From Methylocystis echinoides (lineage in GTDB: Bacteria > Pseudomonadota > Alphaproteobacteria > Rhizobiales > Beijerinckiaceae), in assembly GCF_040687965.1 (NCBI RefSeq), contig NZ_CP156084.1, positions 62,001 through 126,000 on the forward strand: a DNA stretch of 64,000 bases. Direction: 5' to 3'. The notes below the pieces were generated by a model. The model had not been told where the DNA came from. It saw nothing but the letters and a program-made list of their open reading frames with translations, and did no database searches. Positions 54,271 through 63,185 of the stretch are shown here, piece after piece (the stretch's first letter is position 1; every line of letters begins with the position of its first letter). Both the position numbers and the translations under genes were made by a program.

Positions 54271-54426
54271 CGTGATCCATCTCGCTTTAGCCGCACGCTG
54301 AAGCAAGCAAGTCTCATGGTCAACGCCAGCCGACGTTGATTGGAAATTTAGCAAAGTTCAAACTTCGATCCGCCTCGACGGGTGTCGGCGCGCGCTGGCG
54401 CGCTGGCGACATTCTGCGGGCGAGCA

Positions 54427-54615
54427 TTACTTCGTCAATATGAGCTTGTTATTCGCCGTGATGCGGAGCCGGTACCGTTCTCCGGCATGAACTATCGTCG
54501 CCTCTTGGCGCCGACCGAGCAAATCACGCGTGTCTATTTCGAGCGCCGGACAATCCGAATTGGGCGCTTGTGCAAGCGACTGTCTGTGACGCCGCGTTCT
54601 TCTTTCCTTCTCCAT
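54427..54615 (-). CDS. hemP: HemP-like protein, copy 2
   Basis: A 62-residue protein with the same C-terminal signature, HAGERYRLRITANNKLILTK, but a different basic N-terminus (MEKERRTRRHRQSLAQ). The two copies differ by many base changes in the conserved part, so the duplication is old. It is the first gene of the minus-strand group and divergent from the TonB-dependent receptor gene at 54939. Confidence 0.85.
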   Translation of the reverse strand: MEKERRTRRHRQSLAQAPNSDCPALEIDTRDLLGRRQEATIVHAGERYRLRITANNKLILTK

Positions 54616-54938
54616 AGTTGAAACACATCCAACGAAGCGAGTGCGCGCGTCAACTGACGAAGCTTGGAATGCTTCCAGCTTTGCGACCGCTTATTTGTAG
54701 GAAACTGATCATTTCGCCTCTGAGGGTGTGCGCTTTGTTTCAGAGCCGATCCCTTCATGTGCCGAACGCTACAAACATGGAAATCTTCCAACTACGAAAT
54801 CCTAGTTTCTTCTTGAGTGTGCGCGCGAGCAACTTCTAAACAAGCAAAGCAGTTCAGGCGACCAGCAAGCCAGCCACGGCGAAACGCCCAGCCAGCCAGC
54901 CATCGCAGATAAATTCCGCATGGCAGGAGATACATCTG
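54616..54938. promoter_or_regulatory. Divergent iron-locus regulatory region
   Basis: About 320 bases, AT-rich for this genome, between hemP and the receptor gene. TTCTAAA at 54834-54840 is a half of the Irr ICE-box (TTTAGAA-N3-TTCTAAA), but I see no full site. No gene is supported. Confidence 0.35.
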
Positions 54939-57488
54939 GTGAAACGTGTTCCGAGCTCGATCAAGTCCCCGCTCTCGCTGAGAACCTTGCGACTACCGTC
55001 GCCGAGCGCAGCCCTGCGGGAGGGGTCGGTTACGGCGCTGGGCGTCGCCGCGTTCCTCAGTTCGACAGCGAGCGTCGCTCTCGCTCAGGATGCGTCCACG
55101 ACTTTGCCGCCGGTCAAGGTCGACGCGCCGCGCGAAAAGCCGCGTCCCGTCGCGCCCGTGAAGCCGAAGCCGACGCCCGTCGTCGTCGCCAAGCCGCAAC
55201 CGGCGCATCACACGGCGCACACGAATGCGTCGACAGGACAGCGCAGCGCCGGCGCTGCTTCCGCCGCGGCCGCGGCGGCTGGCGGACCAGGCGGCGGCGT
55301 CGCCGCCACAAGCGTTCCGCTCTTCATCCAGGCGGAGGCCGATCCTTATGCGGATCCGGTTGCGCCCTATCGCGCGGTCCGGCTCGCGTCGAACAAATTC
55401 ACGCAGCCGATTTTGAACCAGCCGCGCACCGTGACGGTGCTCACGAAGGAGGTTCTGGAGGACAAGAACGCCTGGTCGCTCCGCGAAATCGGCCGAAGCA
55501 CCGCCGGCGTCACGCTGGGCACGGGCGAGGGCGGCAACGCTTTCGGCGATCGCTTCTTCATTCGCGGCTTCGACGCGCGCAACGATATTTTCATCGACGG
55601 CATTCGCGATCCGGGCGTCAATCTGCGCGAGAATTTCTACACGGAACAGGTCGAGATTCTGCGCGGGCCCGGATCGACCTTCGCCGGTCGCGGCACCTCC
55701 GGCGGCGCCATCAACATCGTCACCAAACAGGCCAACACGATTGGCGACTTCGTCGATTTCCGCGCGATCGGCGGGCCCTCGGACGACACCAAGCGCGTCA
55801 CGCTCGACGTCAACAAGGTCATCAGTCCGATCCTGGCCATCCGCGCCAACGGACTCTTCCAGAATGCGAACGTCGCCGGCCGCAGCTTCGTCACCGACGA
55901 CCGCAACGGCGCCGCCGGATCGGTCGTCTTCAGGCCGCTCGAGAATCTGACCTTCACCGCGCAATACACGCACGTCTATCAGAACGGCCTGCCCGACTTC
56001 GGCGTGCCTTACAACCGCATTCGCAACCGGCCCTATCCGGAAGGCGTCACGCCGCGTTACACTTGGTACGGCCTCATCAACCGTGATTTCCAGGCCTATT
56101 CGCAGGACTTCGGCACGTTTACCGCGCAGTACCGCTATAATGAAAATTTGATGATCACCAGCCGATTGCGGCAGTCGCGCTCGGTCGTCGATTACATCGG
56201 CACGCTCGCGCAGAATACCAATATCTTCCGCGGGACCGTGACGCTCGGCGCGCAGAGCCGCTATCAGGTGACGAATGTCGTCGACAACCAGACCGACGCG
56301 AACATCAATTTCTACACCGGGCCGATCAAGCATGAAGCCGTCACCGGCGTGGAGTTCGCGCACGAGGGGGTGACGCGCACCAACTACGCGGGGCTGAACT
56401 CGGAGTTCAACGGCGTGCCGCTCGTTGCGGGCCCGCTCAACTGCAATCTCTACCTGCCCTGCACCTATCTGCCTTTCCCCAACGAACCCTACCGCAATCC
56501 CAATGTGACGCGTATCGGGGTGGACACGAGGTCAGGCTACCTGATCGAGACGGCGAACTATCAAGACATCGTCATCGCCAACGGCGGCGTGCGCGCCGAC
56601 GATTACACGATCTGGAATCGCAACGAGCTCGGCACGACCTTCGCAAACAACCATTCCTTGATGATCAACTACAATGGCGGGTTGGTGTTGAAGCCCATTC
56701 CCGACGTCAGCCTCTATGCGGCCTACGCGACCTCGAGCAATCCGGTCGGCGCCGAACTCGATGGCGGCGCAGCCAACTATGGCGGACTGACGGCTGCGGT
56801 GCAGATTTTCCCGCCACAGTTCAATCGGGCGAAAGAGATCGGCGTCAAGTGGCAGCTCTTCGGCCATCTGCTCGCGACGGCGGCGCTGTTTCGAACCGAC
56901 GTATCCAATGCGCGCGAGATCAATTCCGGCATAACCACCGGCAACGCCGCCTATTACATCCAGGGCGTCGATCTCGAAGTCGCCGGCAACATCACCGACA
57001 GGTGGAGCGTGCTCGGCGGTCTCGTCATCATGGAGTCGAAGGTCAAGAACTCCTTCGCCTGGTCGAACGTCGGCCTGCAGCTCGCCAATATTGCGCATGA
57101 ATCCTTCAGCATGCTGTCGAAATACAAATTCGGCGATCTCATCGGTCTCCCTCTCGACGGCCTCGAGATCGGCGGCCAGGCGATCTACCGCTCGAAGATC
57201 TATGGTGGCAACAATATCATCGCGAATGGCGCGACGGTCATCAACGCGGCGGGCTTCCCGGCGCCGACGGCGGCTAACCCCTTCGTCAACGTGCCGACGA
57301 TTCTACCGTCCTACTGGCGCTTCGACGTCTTCGCGGAGATGAATCTGTCGAAAAACGTGGGGATGAAATTCACGCTCATGAACATCTTCAACCGGACCTA
57401 TTACGACGCCTTCTACCAGACGGCGACGCCCTTCACCCAGGTGGCGCCGGGTCGCGCCGCCTACCTTGAAGCCCATGTGAACTTCTAG
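54939..57488 (+). CDS. TonB-dependent siderophore receptor
   Basis: An 849-residue outer-membrane receptor. After the signal peptide come a TonB-box-like TLPPVKVDAP and a long Pro/Lys/His-rich linker, then a plug domain (RTVTVLTKEVLEDKNAWSLR ... EILRGPGSTFAGRGTSGGAI) and a barrel ending in AYLEAHVNF. The layout is like catecholate (Fiu-type) receptors. PKHD hydroxylase genes directly after it (11 bases) are the known companions of Fiu/PiuA receptors. The GTG start has AGGAG about ten bases upstream. Confidence 0.9.
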   Translation: MKRVPSSIKSPLSLRTLRLPSPSAALREGSVTALGVAAFLSSTASVALAQDASTTLPPVKVDAPREKPRPVAPVKPKPTPVVVAKPQPAHHTAHTNASTGQRSAGAASAAAAAAGGPGGGVAATSVPLFIQAEADPYADPVAPYRAVRLASNKFTQPILNQPRTVTVLTKEVLEDKNAWSLREIGRSTAGVTLGTGEGGNAFGDRFFIRGFDARNDIFIDGIRDPGVNLRENFYTEQVEILRGPGSTFAGRGTSGGAINIVTKQANTIGDFVDFRAIGGPSDDTKRVTLDVNKVISPILAIRANGLFQNANVAGRSFVTDDRNGAAGSVVFRPLENLTFTAQYTHVYQNGLPDFGVPYNRIRNRPYPEGVTPRYTWYGLINRDFQAYSQDFGTFTAQYRYNENLMITSRLRQSRSVVDYIGTLAQNTNIFRGTVTLGAQSRYQVTNVVDNQTDANINFYTGPIKHEAVTGVEFAHEGVTRTNYAGLNSEFNGVPLVAGPLNCNLYLPCTYLPFPNEPYRNPNVTRIGVDTRSGYLIETANYQDIVIANGGVRADDYTIWNRNELGTTFANNHSLMINYNGGLVLKPIPDVSLYAAYATSSNPVGAELDGGAANYGGLTAAVQIFPPQFNRAKEIGVKWQLFGHLLATAALFRTDVSNAREINSGITTGNAAYYIQGVDLEVAGNITDRWSVLGGLVIMESKVKNSFAWSNVGLQLANIAHESFSMLSKYKFGDLIGLPLDGLEIGGQAIYRSKIYGGNNIIANGATVINAAGFPAPTAANPFVNVPTILPSYWRFDVFAEMNLSKNVGMKFTLMNIFNRTYYDAFYQTATPFTQVAPGRAAYLEAHVNF

Positions 57489-57499
57489 GGAGACCGGCT

Positions 57500-58180
57500 A
57501 TGCTCACTCATGTTCCCGCCGCCCTCGGAAAGGCGGAAGTCCTGCGATTACGCGACGCGCTCGCCAGCGCGTCGTGGGAGGACGGCGCGGCGTCGGGCGG
57601 AGCGAGCAAGACCGCCAAGCGCAACAGCCAGACGCCGCCCGACTCCGAATTGTCGCGTCAGCTCGGGTCGGCGGTGGCTTCGGCGCTGCTCGCGAGTCCG
57701 GCTTTCGTCGCCGCGGCGATCCCGCTGCGCATCTTCCCGCCTCTGTTCGAGCGATATGACGTGGGAGATCGCTACGACCCGCATGTCGATAATGCCGTGC
57801 GCGGCGACGCGCTGACCGGCGCGCGCATACGCGTCGATCTCGCGGCGACGCTGCTTTTGTCGGAACCCGAAGAATATGACGGCGGCGAGCTCATCGTCGA
57901 AGACATCTTCGGGTCCCGGAAATTCAAGCCGCAAGCCGGAGACGCGGTGCTTTTTTCCGCGGGCAGTCCGAACATGGTGACGCCCGTCACCCGAGGCGTG
58001 CGTCTCGCGTCCTTTCTCTGGCTGCAGAGCATGATTCAGTCCGACGAAGCGCGCGATCTCGTCTGCGATCTCGACGCGGCGATACAGGACCTTTCGCCGC
58101 GCATTGGCGGCGACGATCCCGACCTGCGCAAGCTCACGACGGTCTATCACAACCTCATCCGAATCTGGGGAGAAGCATAA
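57500..58180 (+). CDS. PKHD-type hydroxylase paralogue lacking the distal iron histidine
   Basis: A 226-residue PiuC/YbiX-like protein of the Fe(II)/2-oxoglutarate dioxygenase family. The HxD pair is present (His95 and Asp97 in [12 protein letters not shown]), and Arg168 may bind 2-oxoglutarate ([11 protein letters not shown]). The distal ligand, His in the family's SLHxV motif, aligns with Asn158 in [11 protein letters not shown]. Iron binding may therefore be altered or lost. GGGAGA precedes the ATG. The next gene is a normal-looking paralogue. Confidence 0.85.
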   Translation: MLTHVPAALGKAEVLRLRDALASASWEDGAASGGASKTAKRNSQTPPDSELSRQLGSAVASALLASPAFVAAAIPLRIFPPLFERYDVGDRYDPHVDNAVRGDALTGARIRVDLAATLLLSEPEEYDGGELIVEDIFGSRKFKPQAGDAVLFSAGSPNMVTPVTRGVRLASFLWLQSMIQSDEARDLVCDLDAAIQDLSPRIGGDDPDLRKLTTVYHNLIRIWGEA

Positions 58181-58184
58181 GCCC

Positions 58185-58868
58185 ATGCTGATCTGCATCC
58201 CCGAGGTCTTGACGAAGCAGCAAGTGGCGTTCTTTCGAGAAACCATGTCGGCGGTCGATTGGGAGGACGGGCGGACGACCGCCGGTTCCCAGTCTTCCTT
58301 GGTGAAGAACAATCTGCAGCTTCCCCAGGATGGCCCCGCCGCCCGCGAGCTGGGAGAGCATGTCCTGCAGGCTCTCGCGAGCTGCCCGACGTTCGTTTCG
58401 GCGGCGCTGCCGCTCAGAATCTTTCCGCCGCTTTTCAACCGATATGGCGTCGGGCAGAATTTCGGCCTCCACGTCGACAACGCGATCCGCGGGATTCCCG
58501 GCACGACGATCCGCATTCGCACCGATCTCTCGTGCACGCTTTTTCTCTCGGAGGCGGAGGATTACGAAGGCGGCGAACTGGTGATCGAGGACCGCGTGGG
58601 GCAGCAGGAAATCAAGCTTGCCGCTGGCGATCTCGTTCTCTACCCTTCGACGAGCCTACACTTTGTTCGTGAAGTGACGCGCGGCGAACGCGTCGCTTCG
58701 TTTTTTTGGCTGCAAAGCATGATCCGGGACAATGTGGCCCGCGCTTTGCTGTTCGATCTGGACCAGGCGATTCAATCCTTGAGCCATCGGCTTGGCGCAG
58801 GCGATCCAGCTTGTGTGAGGCTTACTGGAATCTACCACAATCTCATTCGAGTATGGGCGGAAGCATGA
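58185..58868 (+). CDS. PKHD-type Fe(II)/2-oxoglutarate hydroxylase
   Basis: A 227-residue PiuC/YbiX-like protein. It has all usual ligands: His96 and Asp98 in [11 protein letters not shown], His159 in PSTSLHFV and Arg169 in [11 protein letters not shown]. Companion receptors in other bacteria import iron siderophores or antibiotics conjugated to them, and the hydroxylase is thought to aid their release or modification; that role is not settled. ATG at 58185 lies four bases after the previous stop. Its stop overlaps exbB by four bases. Confidence 0.9.
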   Translation: MLICIPEVLTKQQVAFFRETMSAVDWEDGRTTAGSQSSLVKNNLQLPQDGPAARELGEHVLQALASCPTFVSAALPLRIFPPLFNRYGVGQNFGLHVDNAIRGIPGTTIRIRTDLSCTLFLSEAEDYEGGELVIEDRVGQQEIKLAAGDLVLYPSTSLHFVREVTRGERVASFFWLQSMIRDNVARALLFDLDQAIQSLSHRLGAGDPACVRLTGIYHNLIRVWAEA

Positions 58869-59677
58869 AAAACATGATGCGATCGGCGTTCCTGGGAATG
58901 CTTTCTCTCGAGGCCCTCGTCTCTGCGAGCTGGGCTCAGGGCTCCCCGACGGCGCGCGCCGTCGATGCGGCGATCGCCGCGACGAAGCCTCATGATCTTT
59001 CTGTCTGGACGATGTTTTCAAACGCCGACATCGTCGTGAAAATCGTCATGATCGGCCTGCTGCTTGCCTCCGTCGGCACGTGGACCGTCCTCATCGCCAA
59101 GACGATTGAATTGAAGCGCGCCCGCCAACGCGCCCTCGACGCTCTCGCCAGGCTCTCCGAGGCGCGCGGACTTGCAGAAGCGCGATTAGCCTTGGGGAAC
59201 GGCGACCGTTTGACCACCGCTCTCCTCTCGGAAGCGACGCGTGAGTTGAAACTCTCTTCCGACATTCTCGCTTGGCCCGGCGTCAAGGAGCGCGTCAGCT
59301 CCTGCTTTGTGGAAGTCGAGCGCGCCGAGGCGTTGTCCGTCAAGCGCGGTACGGGGTTTCTGGCGTCCGTCGGGTCGACGGCGCCTTTCGTCGGCCTCTT
59401 TGGAACCGTGTGGGGCATCATGAACAGCTTCATCGGCATCTCGAAGGCCCAGACCACCAATCTGGCCGTCGTCGCGCCCGGCATCGCCGAGGCCCTTCTC
59501 GCGACGGCCATCGGCCTCTTTGCGGCGATCCCCGCCGTGCTGATCTACAATCATCTCGCGCGACAGACGAGCGCCTATCTCGAGCTCGTCTCCAATGTCT
59601 CGGGCGAGTTGCTGCGCATCGTGTCGCGCGACCTGGATCGCGGACATCACGCAAGCAAGATTCAAGCAGCGGAGTAA
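58865..59677 (+). CDS. exbB: TonB-system proton channel ExbB
   Basis: A 270-residue inner-membrane protein with a signal-like N-terminus ([20 protein letters not shown]) and three membrane helices. The conserved C-terminal pair lies at [20 protein letters not shown] and [20 protein letters not shown]. It forms the pentameric proton channel that powers TonB. Length and the longer periplasmic start match the ExbB type rather than TolQ. The ATG overlaps the hydroxylase stop (ATGA). Confidence 0.92.
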   Translation: MKNMMRSAFLGMLSLEALVSASWAQGSPTARAVDAAIAATKPHDLSVWTMFSNADIVVKIVMIGLLLASVGTWTVLIAKTIELKRARQRALDALARLSEARGLAEARLALGNGDRLTTALLSEATRELKLSSDILAWPGVKERVSSCFVEVERAEALSVKRGTGFLASVGSTAPFVGLFGTVWGIMNSFIGISKAQTTNLAVVAPGIAEALLATAIGLFAAIPAVLIYNHLARQTSAYLELVSNVSGELLRIVSRDLDRGHHASKIQAAE

Positions 59678-59683
59678 GCGACC

Positions 59684-60130
59684 ATGGCCGCGCATCTCGG
59701 CAAAGGCGATCTGCAGGAAACGCACGAGATCAACGTCACGCCATTCATCGACGTGATGCTGGTTCTCCTCATTATTTTCATGGTCGCCGCGCCGCTCGCG
59801 ACGGTGGACCTGCCGGTCGATCTTCCGGCCTCCAACGCGGCGCCGCACGAGAAGCCGGACAAGCCCGTTTATGTGACGATCCAATCCGATCTCGCGCTGG
59901 CGATCGGCGATACGCCGGTGAAGCGCAACGATCTGGTCGCGACGCTGGAAAGGCATCTCGGCGACAAGGGCAAGCGCATCTATCTGCGCGCCGACAGCGC
60001 GGTGCCCTATGGCGAGATGATGGCGGTGCTGGAGCGGCTGCGCGCCGGCGGCTTCCTGAAAGTTGCGTTGGTTGCGCTCGACGCTGGCGGCAAAGACAGC
60101 GGGGGCAAAGACGCGGGCGGCGCCAAATGA
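59684..60130 (+). CDS. exbD: TonB-system protein ExbD
   Basis: A 148-residue protein with one membrane helix carrying the proton-linked Asp (NVTPFIDVMLVLLIIFMVAA). The periplasmic part has VDLPVDLPASNAAPHEKPDK and the RADSAVPYGEMMAVLERLRA segment of the family. A Gly/Lys-rich tail (DAGGKDSGGKDAGGAK) is unusual. It pairs with ExbB and overlaps tonB by four bases. Confidence 0.92.
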   Translation: MAAHLGKGDLQETHEINVTPFIDVMLVLLIIFMVAAPLATVDLPVDLPASNAAPHEKPDKPVYVTIQSDLALAIGDTPVKRNDLVATLERHLGDKGKRIYLRADSAVPYGEMMAVLERLRAGGFLKVALVALDAGGKDSGGKDAGGAK

Positions 60131-60918
60131 GCGGCGCTGCGGCTCTGCGAAACGAAGCGCTGAACAACAGGCTCTGGGGCCTCGCGACGCTCTGCGCGAT
60201 TTTCCTGCATGTCGGCGGCGCCGCGACCGCGTTCCTCACGCTTCGGGGCGACATAGACGAGGAGGCGAGCGGCGCGCCGGCGATCGAGATTTCGCTCGAG
60301 CCCGTGGCGGCGCGCGAGATCGAACATCTCGATCATCCGCCCGGCCCCGTGACCGACGAGTCCGCCGCGGCGGCGCCGTCGGTCGCCTCGGCCGAAACCA
60401 AGGAAAATATCGAAGAGAAAATAGCGCGGGCCGAGGCCGAGGATGCGGAGCTGTCGCGCGACGCGAAGCCGGAGAAGCCGGTCGAGGATCAGAAGTCGCG
60501 GCAGGCCCAGCAGGTGGTGTCGAACGAATCCGCCGCCTCCGAAGCGACGGCGCCGCCGAAATCCGAAGCCGAAAAGCTGGCCGACCGCCCGGCCGCGCCG
60601 GTGCAAGGCGCGGACGCCGCCGCCAGCGCCGTCAAGCTGACGTGGCAGAAGGCGCTGATGGCGCATCTCAATCGCGCCAAGCGTTACCCGGCCGGCGGCG
60701 GCCGACGGGCCGCGGAGGCCAGCGTCCACTTCACCCTCGATCGACACGGTCACATCCTAGCTTACAGCATCAAGCGCTCCTCCGGCCTCCCCGTCTTCGA
60801 CGAAGCCGCGCTCGCGATGATGAAGAAGGCCGATCCGGTCCCCGCGCCGCCGCCGGTCATCGCCGACGAAAGCCTGTCCTTCGAGGTGCCCGTGCAGTTT
60901 CGCGCGGATCGGCGATAG
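60127..60918 (+). CDS. tonB: TonB energy-transducing protein
   Basis: A 263-residue protein: N-terminal membrane helix (LWGLATLCAIFLHVGGAATAF), an acidic and Lys/Ala-rich spacer (about residues 50-170), and a C-terminal TonB domain (MAHLNRAKRYPAGG; VHFTLDRHGHILAYSIKRSS; FDEAALAMMKKADP). The spacer has no long Pro-Lys repeats, unlike E. coli TonB. It would energise the receptor encoded in the same operon and perhaps others. ATG overlaps the exbD stop. Confidence 0.92.
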   Translation: MSGAAALRNEALNNRLWGLATLCAIFLHVGGAATAFLTLRGDIDEEASGAPAIEISLEPVAAREIEHLDHPPGPVTDESAAAAPSVASAETKENIEEKIARAEAEDAELSRDAKPEKPVEDQKSRQAQQVVSNESAASEATAPPKSEAEKLADRPAAPVQGADAAASAVKLTWQKALMAHLNRAKRYPAGGGRRAAEASVHFTLDRHGHILAYSIKRSSGLPVFDEAALAMMKKADPVPAPPPVIADESLSFEVPVQFRADRR

Positions 60919-60987
60919 GGTCGGTTGAATAGAAGTTCTGCCGGAGGATGATTGCGGCCCTCGCCAGGGATCGAGCCCGCAGCCCCC

Positions 60988-62589
60988 TCACTCCCACTCG
61001 ATCGTGCCCGGCGGCTTCGACGTCACGTCGTAGACGACGCGATTGACGCCCCTCACCTCATTGATGATGCGCGTCGCCGCGCGGCCGAGGAAATTCATGT
61101 CGAAGGGATAGAAATCCGCCGTCATGCCGTCGCTGCTCGTCACTGCGCGCAGCGCGACGACGTAATCATAGGTGCGGCCGTCGCCCATCACGCCGACGCT
61201 GCGCACCGGCAGCAGCGCCGCGAAGGCCTGCCAGATTTCATCGTAGAGACCCGCCTTGCGAATCTCGTCGAGATAGACGGCGTCGGCCTTGCGCAGAATG
61301 TCGAGCTTCTCGCGCGTGATGAGGCCAGGGCAGCGAATGGCGAGGCCCGGTCCGGGGAAGGGATGGCGCCCGACGAAAGCCTCCGGCAGACCGAGTTCGC
61401 GGCCGAGCGCCCGCACCTCATCCTTGAAGAGTTCGCGCAAGGGCTCGACGAGCGCCATATTCATGCGCTCCGGCAGCCCGCCCACATTGTGATGCGATTT
61501 GATCGTGACCGACGGCCCGCCAGTAAAGGAGACGCTCTCGATAACGTCGGGGTAGAGCGTGCCCTGCGCGAGAAATTGCGGCGCGCCGCGGCCGTCCTCA
61601 GCAATCTTCTTGGCTTCCGCGTCGAAGGTCTCGATGAACAGACGGCCAATCGTCTTGCGCTTCACTTCCGGATCGTCGACGCCCTCGAGCGCCGAGAGGA
61701 AAAGCTCCTCGGCTTCGACGTGATGCAGCGGGATGTTGTAATGGTCGCGGAACAGGCGCACCACCTCCTCCGCCTCGCCGAGCCGCAACAGGCCGTGGTC
61801 GACGAAGACGCAGGTCAGGCGATCGCCGATCGCCTCGTGGATGAGCACCGCTGCGACGGCGCTGTCGACGCCGCCGGAGAGGCCGCAGAGCACGCGCCCC
61901 TCGCCGACCTGCTTGCGGATCGCGGCGATGGCTTCGCCGCGGAACGCCGCCATCGTCCAGTCGGATTTGAGACCCGCGACCTTGTGCACGAAATTGGCGA
62001 GAAGCCTCGCGCCGTCCGGCGTATGCACGACCTCCGGGTGAAACTGCAGCCCGAAATAGCGGCGCTGCTCGTCGGCGATCGCCGCCATGGGCGCGTTTTC
62101 CGACGCGGCGATGACCCGGAAGCCTTCCGGTAAGTCCGTGACGCGGTCGCCATGGCTCATCCAGACCGTGGCGCTGGCGCCTGTGGCCCAGACGCCGTCG
62201 AAGAGCGCGCTATGCTCCAGCGCCGTGATCTCGGCGCGGCCGAATTCGCGATGATGCCCGCCCTCGACCTTGCCGCCGAGTTGCGTCGCCATGGTCTGCT
62301 CGCCGTAGCAGATGCCGAGCACGGGCACGCCCGACTCGAAGATCGCTTGCGGCGCGCGCGGCGAGCCTTCGTCGGTCACCGAGCACGGCCCGCCGGAGAG
62401 GATCACCGCCTTGGGGCGGATCTCGGCGAAGGCGCGATCGGCGCGCTGGAAGGGCGCGATCTCACAATAGACGCCCGCTTCGCGCACACGCCGCGCAATG
62501 AGCTGCGTGACCTGCGAGCCGAAGTCGACGATGAGAACCTTGTCGTGGCGGTCGGCGATGTCGTGGTGGAAGGTTTCGGCGGCGGTCAT
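60988..62589 (-). CDS. guaA: GMP synthase (glutamine-hydrolysing)
   Basis: A 533-residue enzyme that aminates XMP to GMP. The N-terminal glutaminase has the nucleophile Cys in [10 protein letters not shown] and the His/Glu of [10 protein letters not shown]. The synthetase has the PP-loop [12 protein letters not shown], and the C-terminal dimer domain has [18 protein letters not shown] and ends [11 protein letters not shown] at 62589 begins 20 residues before the conserved VLIVDFGSQ; an in-frame start at 62649 would read through a palindromic repeat. Confidence 0.95.
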   Translation of the reverse strand: MTAAETFHHDIADRHDKVLIVDFGSQVTQLIARRVREAGVYCEIAPFQRADRAFAEIRPKAVILSGGPCSVTDEGSPRAPQAIFESGVPVLGICYGEQTMATQLGGKVEGGHHREFGRAEITALEHSALFDGVWATGASATVWMSHGDRVTDLPEGFRVIAASENAPMAAIADEQRRYFGLQFHPEVVHTPDGARLLANFVHKVAGLKSDWTMAAFRGEAIAAIRKQVGEGRVLCGLSGGVDSAVAAVLIHEAIGDRLTCVFVDHGLLRLGEAEEVVRLFRDHYNIPLHHVEAEELFLSALEGVDDPEVKRKTIGRLFIETFDAEAKKIAEDGRGAPQFLAQGTLYPDVIESVSFTGGPSVTIKSHHNVGGLPERMNMALVEPLRELFKDEVRALGRELGLPEAFVGRHPFPGPGLAIRCPGLITREKLDILRKADAVYLDEIRKAGLYDEIWQAFAALLPVRSVGVMGDGRTYDYVVALRAVTSSDGMTADFYPFDMNFLGRAATRIINEVRGVNRVVYDVTSKPPGTIEWE

Positions 62590-62606
62590 GGGTTCTTTCG
62601 GCGTCG

Positions 62607-62722
62607 CCCCCTCGTGTCCCGCCCCCTTCGCGGGAGAGGGGACGCTCACGCCCGTGGTAGCTTCGTCTCTCAGCTATCACAGTCTAACTCCCTCTCCCGC
62701 GCAGCGGGGGAGGGTTGGGGAG
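62607..62722. repeat. REP-like palindromes between guaA and the DUF559 gene
   Basis: Two palindromes, CCCCCTTCGCGGGAGAGGGG (about 62620-62642) and CCCTCTCCCGCGCAGCGGGGGAGGG (about 62691-62714), with a spacer holding GACGCTC. The second one lies inside the coding end of the DUF559 gene. Confidence 0.75.
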
Positions 62723-63086
62723 GGGGTAATCTGTCCTCAGCGCGCAGGCGGATCATCTCCAGCACGCCCTCGAACTCTGCGTAAACCTGCCCGTTGGTGA
62801 ATCGCAAGACCGAAAATCCATTCTTCGCGAACCATCTGTCGCGGAGACCGTCGCGCAAAAGCTCGGAGTCGTCGGTGGAATGCGTGGCACCATCGAGCTC
62901 CACGACGAGTTTGAGAGCGTGGCAGAGAAAGTCAGCAACATAGGGACCACAAGGAGCCTGCCGGCGGAAGTGCAAAGCCTTGAAGCGATGGCCGCGGAGC
63001 GCATGCCAGAGCTTACGCTCCGCTTCGGTCATCTCCCGGCGAAGCTTCCGGGCGAAGGCAATCTTTGGAAGTTTGCCCTTCTCCAT
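62670..63086 (-). CDS. DUF559 (Vsr-like) putative endonuclease
   Basis: A 138-residue protein of the DUF559 family, related to very-short-patch endonucleases. It has [40 protein letters not shown] with the Asp, [14 protein letters not shown] and a final [16 protein letters not shown]. The active site resembles the Asp/Glu-x-Lys-like PD-(D/E)XK core. The last 20 residues ([18 protein letters not shown] end) come from a palindromic repeat and are not family sequence. GAGGGGG precedes the ATG. Confidence 0.87.
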   Translation of the reverse strand: MEKGKLPKIAFARKLRREMTEAERKLWHALRGHRFKALHFRRQAPCGPYVADFLCHALKLVVELDGATHSTDDSELLRDGLRDRWFAKNGFSVLRFTNGQVYAEFEGVLEMIRLRAEDRLPPPQPSPAARERELDCDS

Positions 63087-63185
63087 CGCCCCCTCCCTGC
63101 CCCTCCCCCGCTTTGCGGGAGAGGGGACGCTCGCGACGAAGCTTAGCTGAACCTTATCCTTCCGCGAAGCGGGAGAAGGGTCGGG
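63087..63185. repeat. REP-like palindromes between the DUF559 and rsmB-like genes
   Basis: CCCCTCCCCCGCTTTGCGGGAGAGGGG (about 63100-63126) and CCTTCCGCGAAGCGGGAGAAGG (about 63158-63179). The second reads through the end of the rsmB-like frame. Confidence 0.75.

Noticed and set aside
54834-54840. Irr (ICE-box) operator before the iron receptor
   Set aside because: Only one half-site is visible; without its partner this is too weak to list as an operator.
60950-60990. Second tRNA end (GGGCTCGATCCC on the minus strand)
   Set aside because: Only a T-arm-like piece; no acceptor, D or anticodon arms can be drawn around it.
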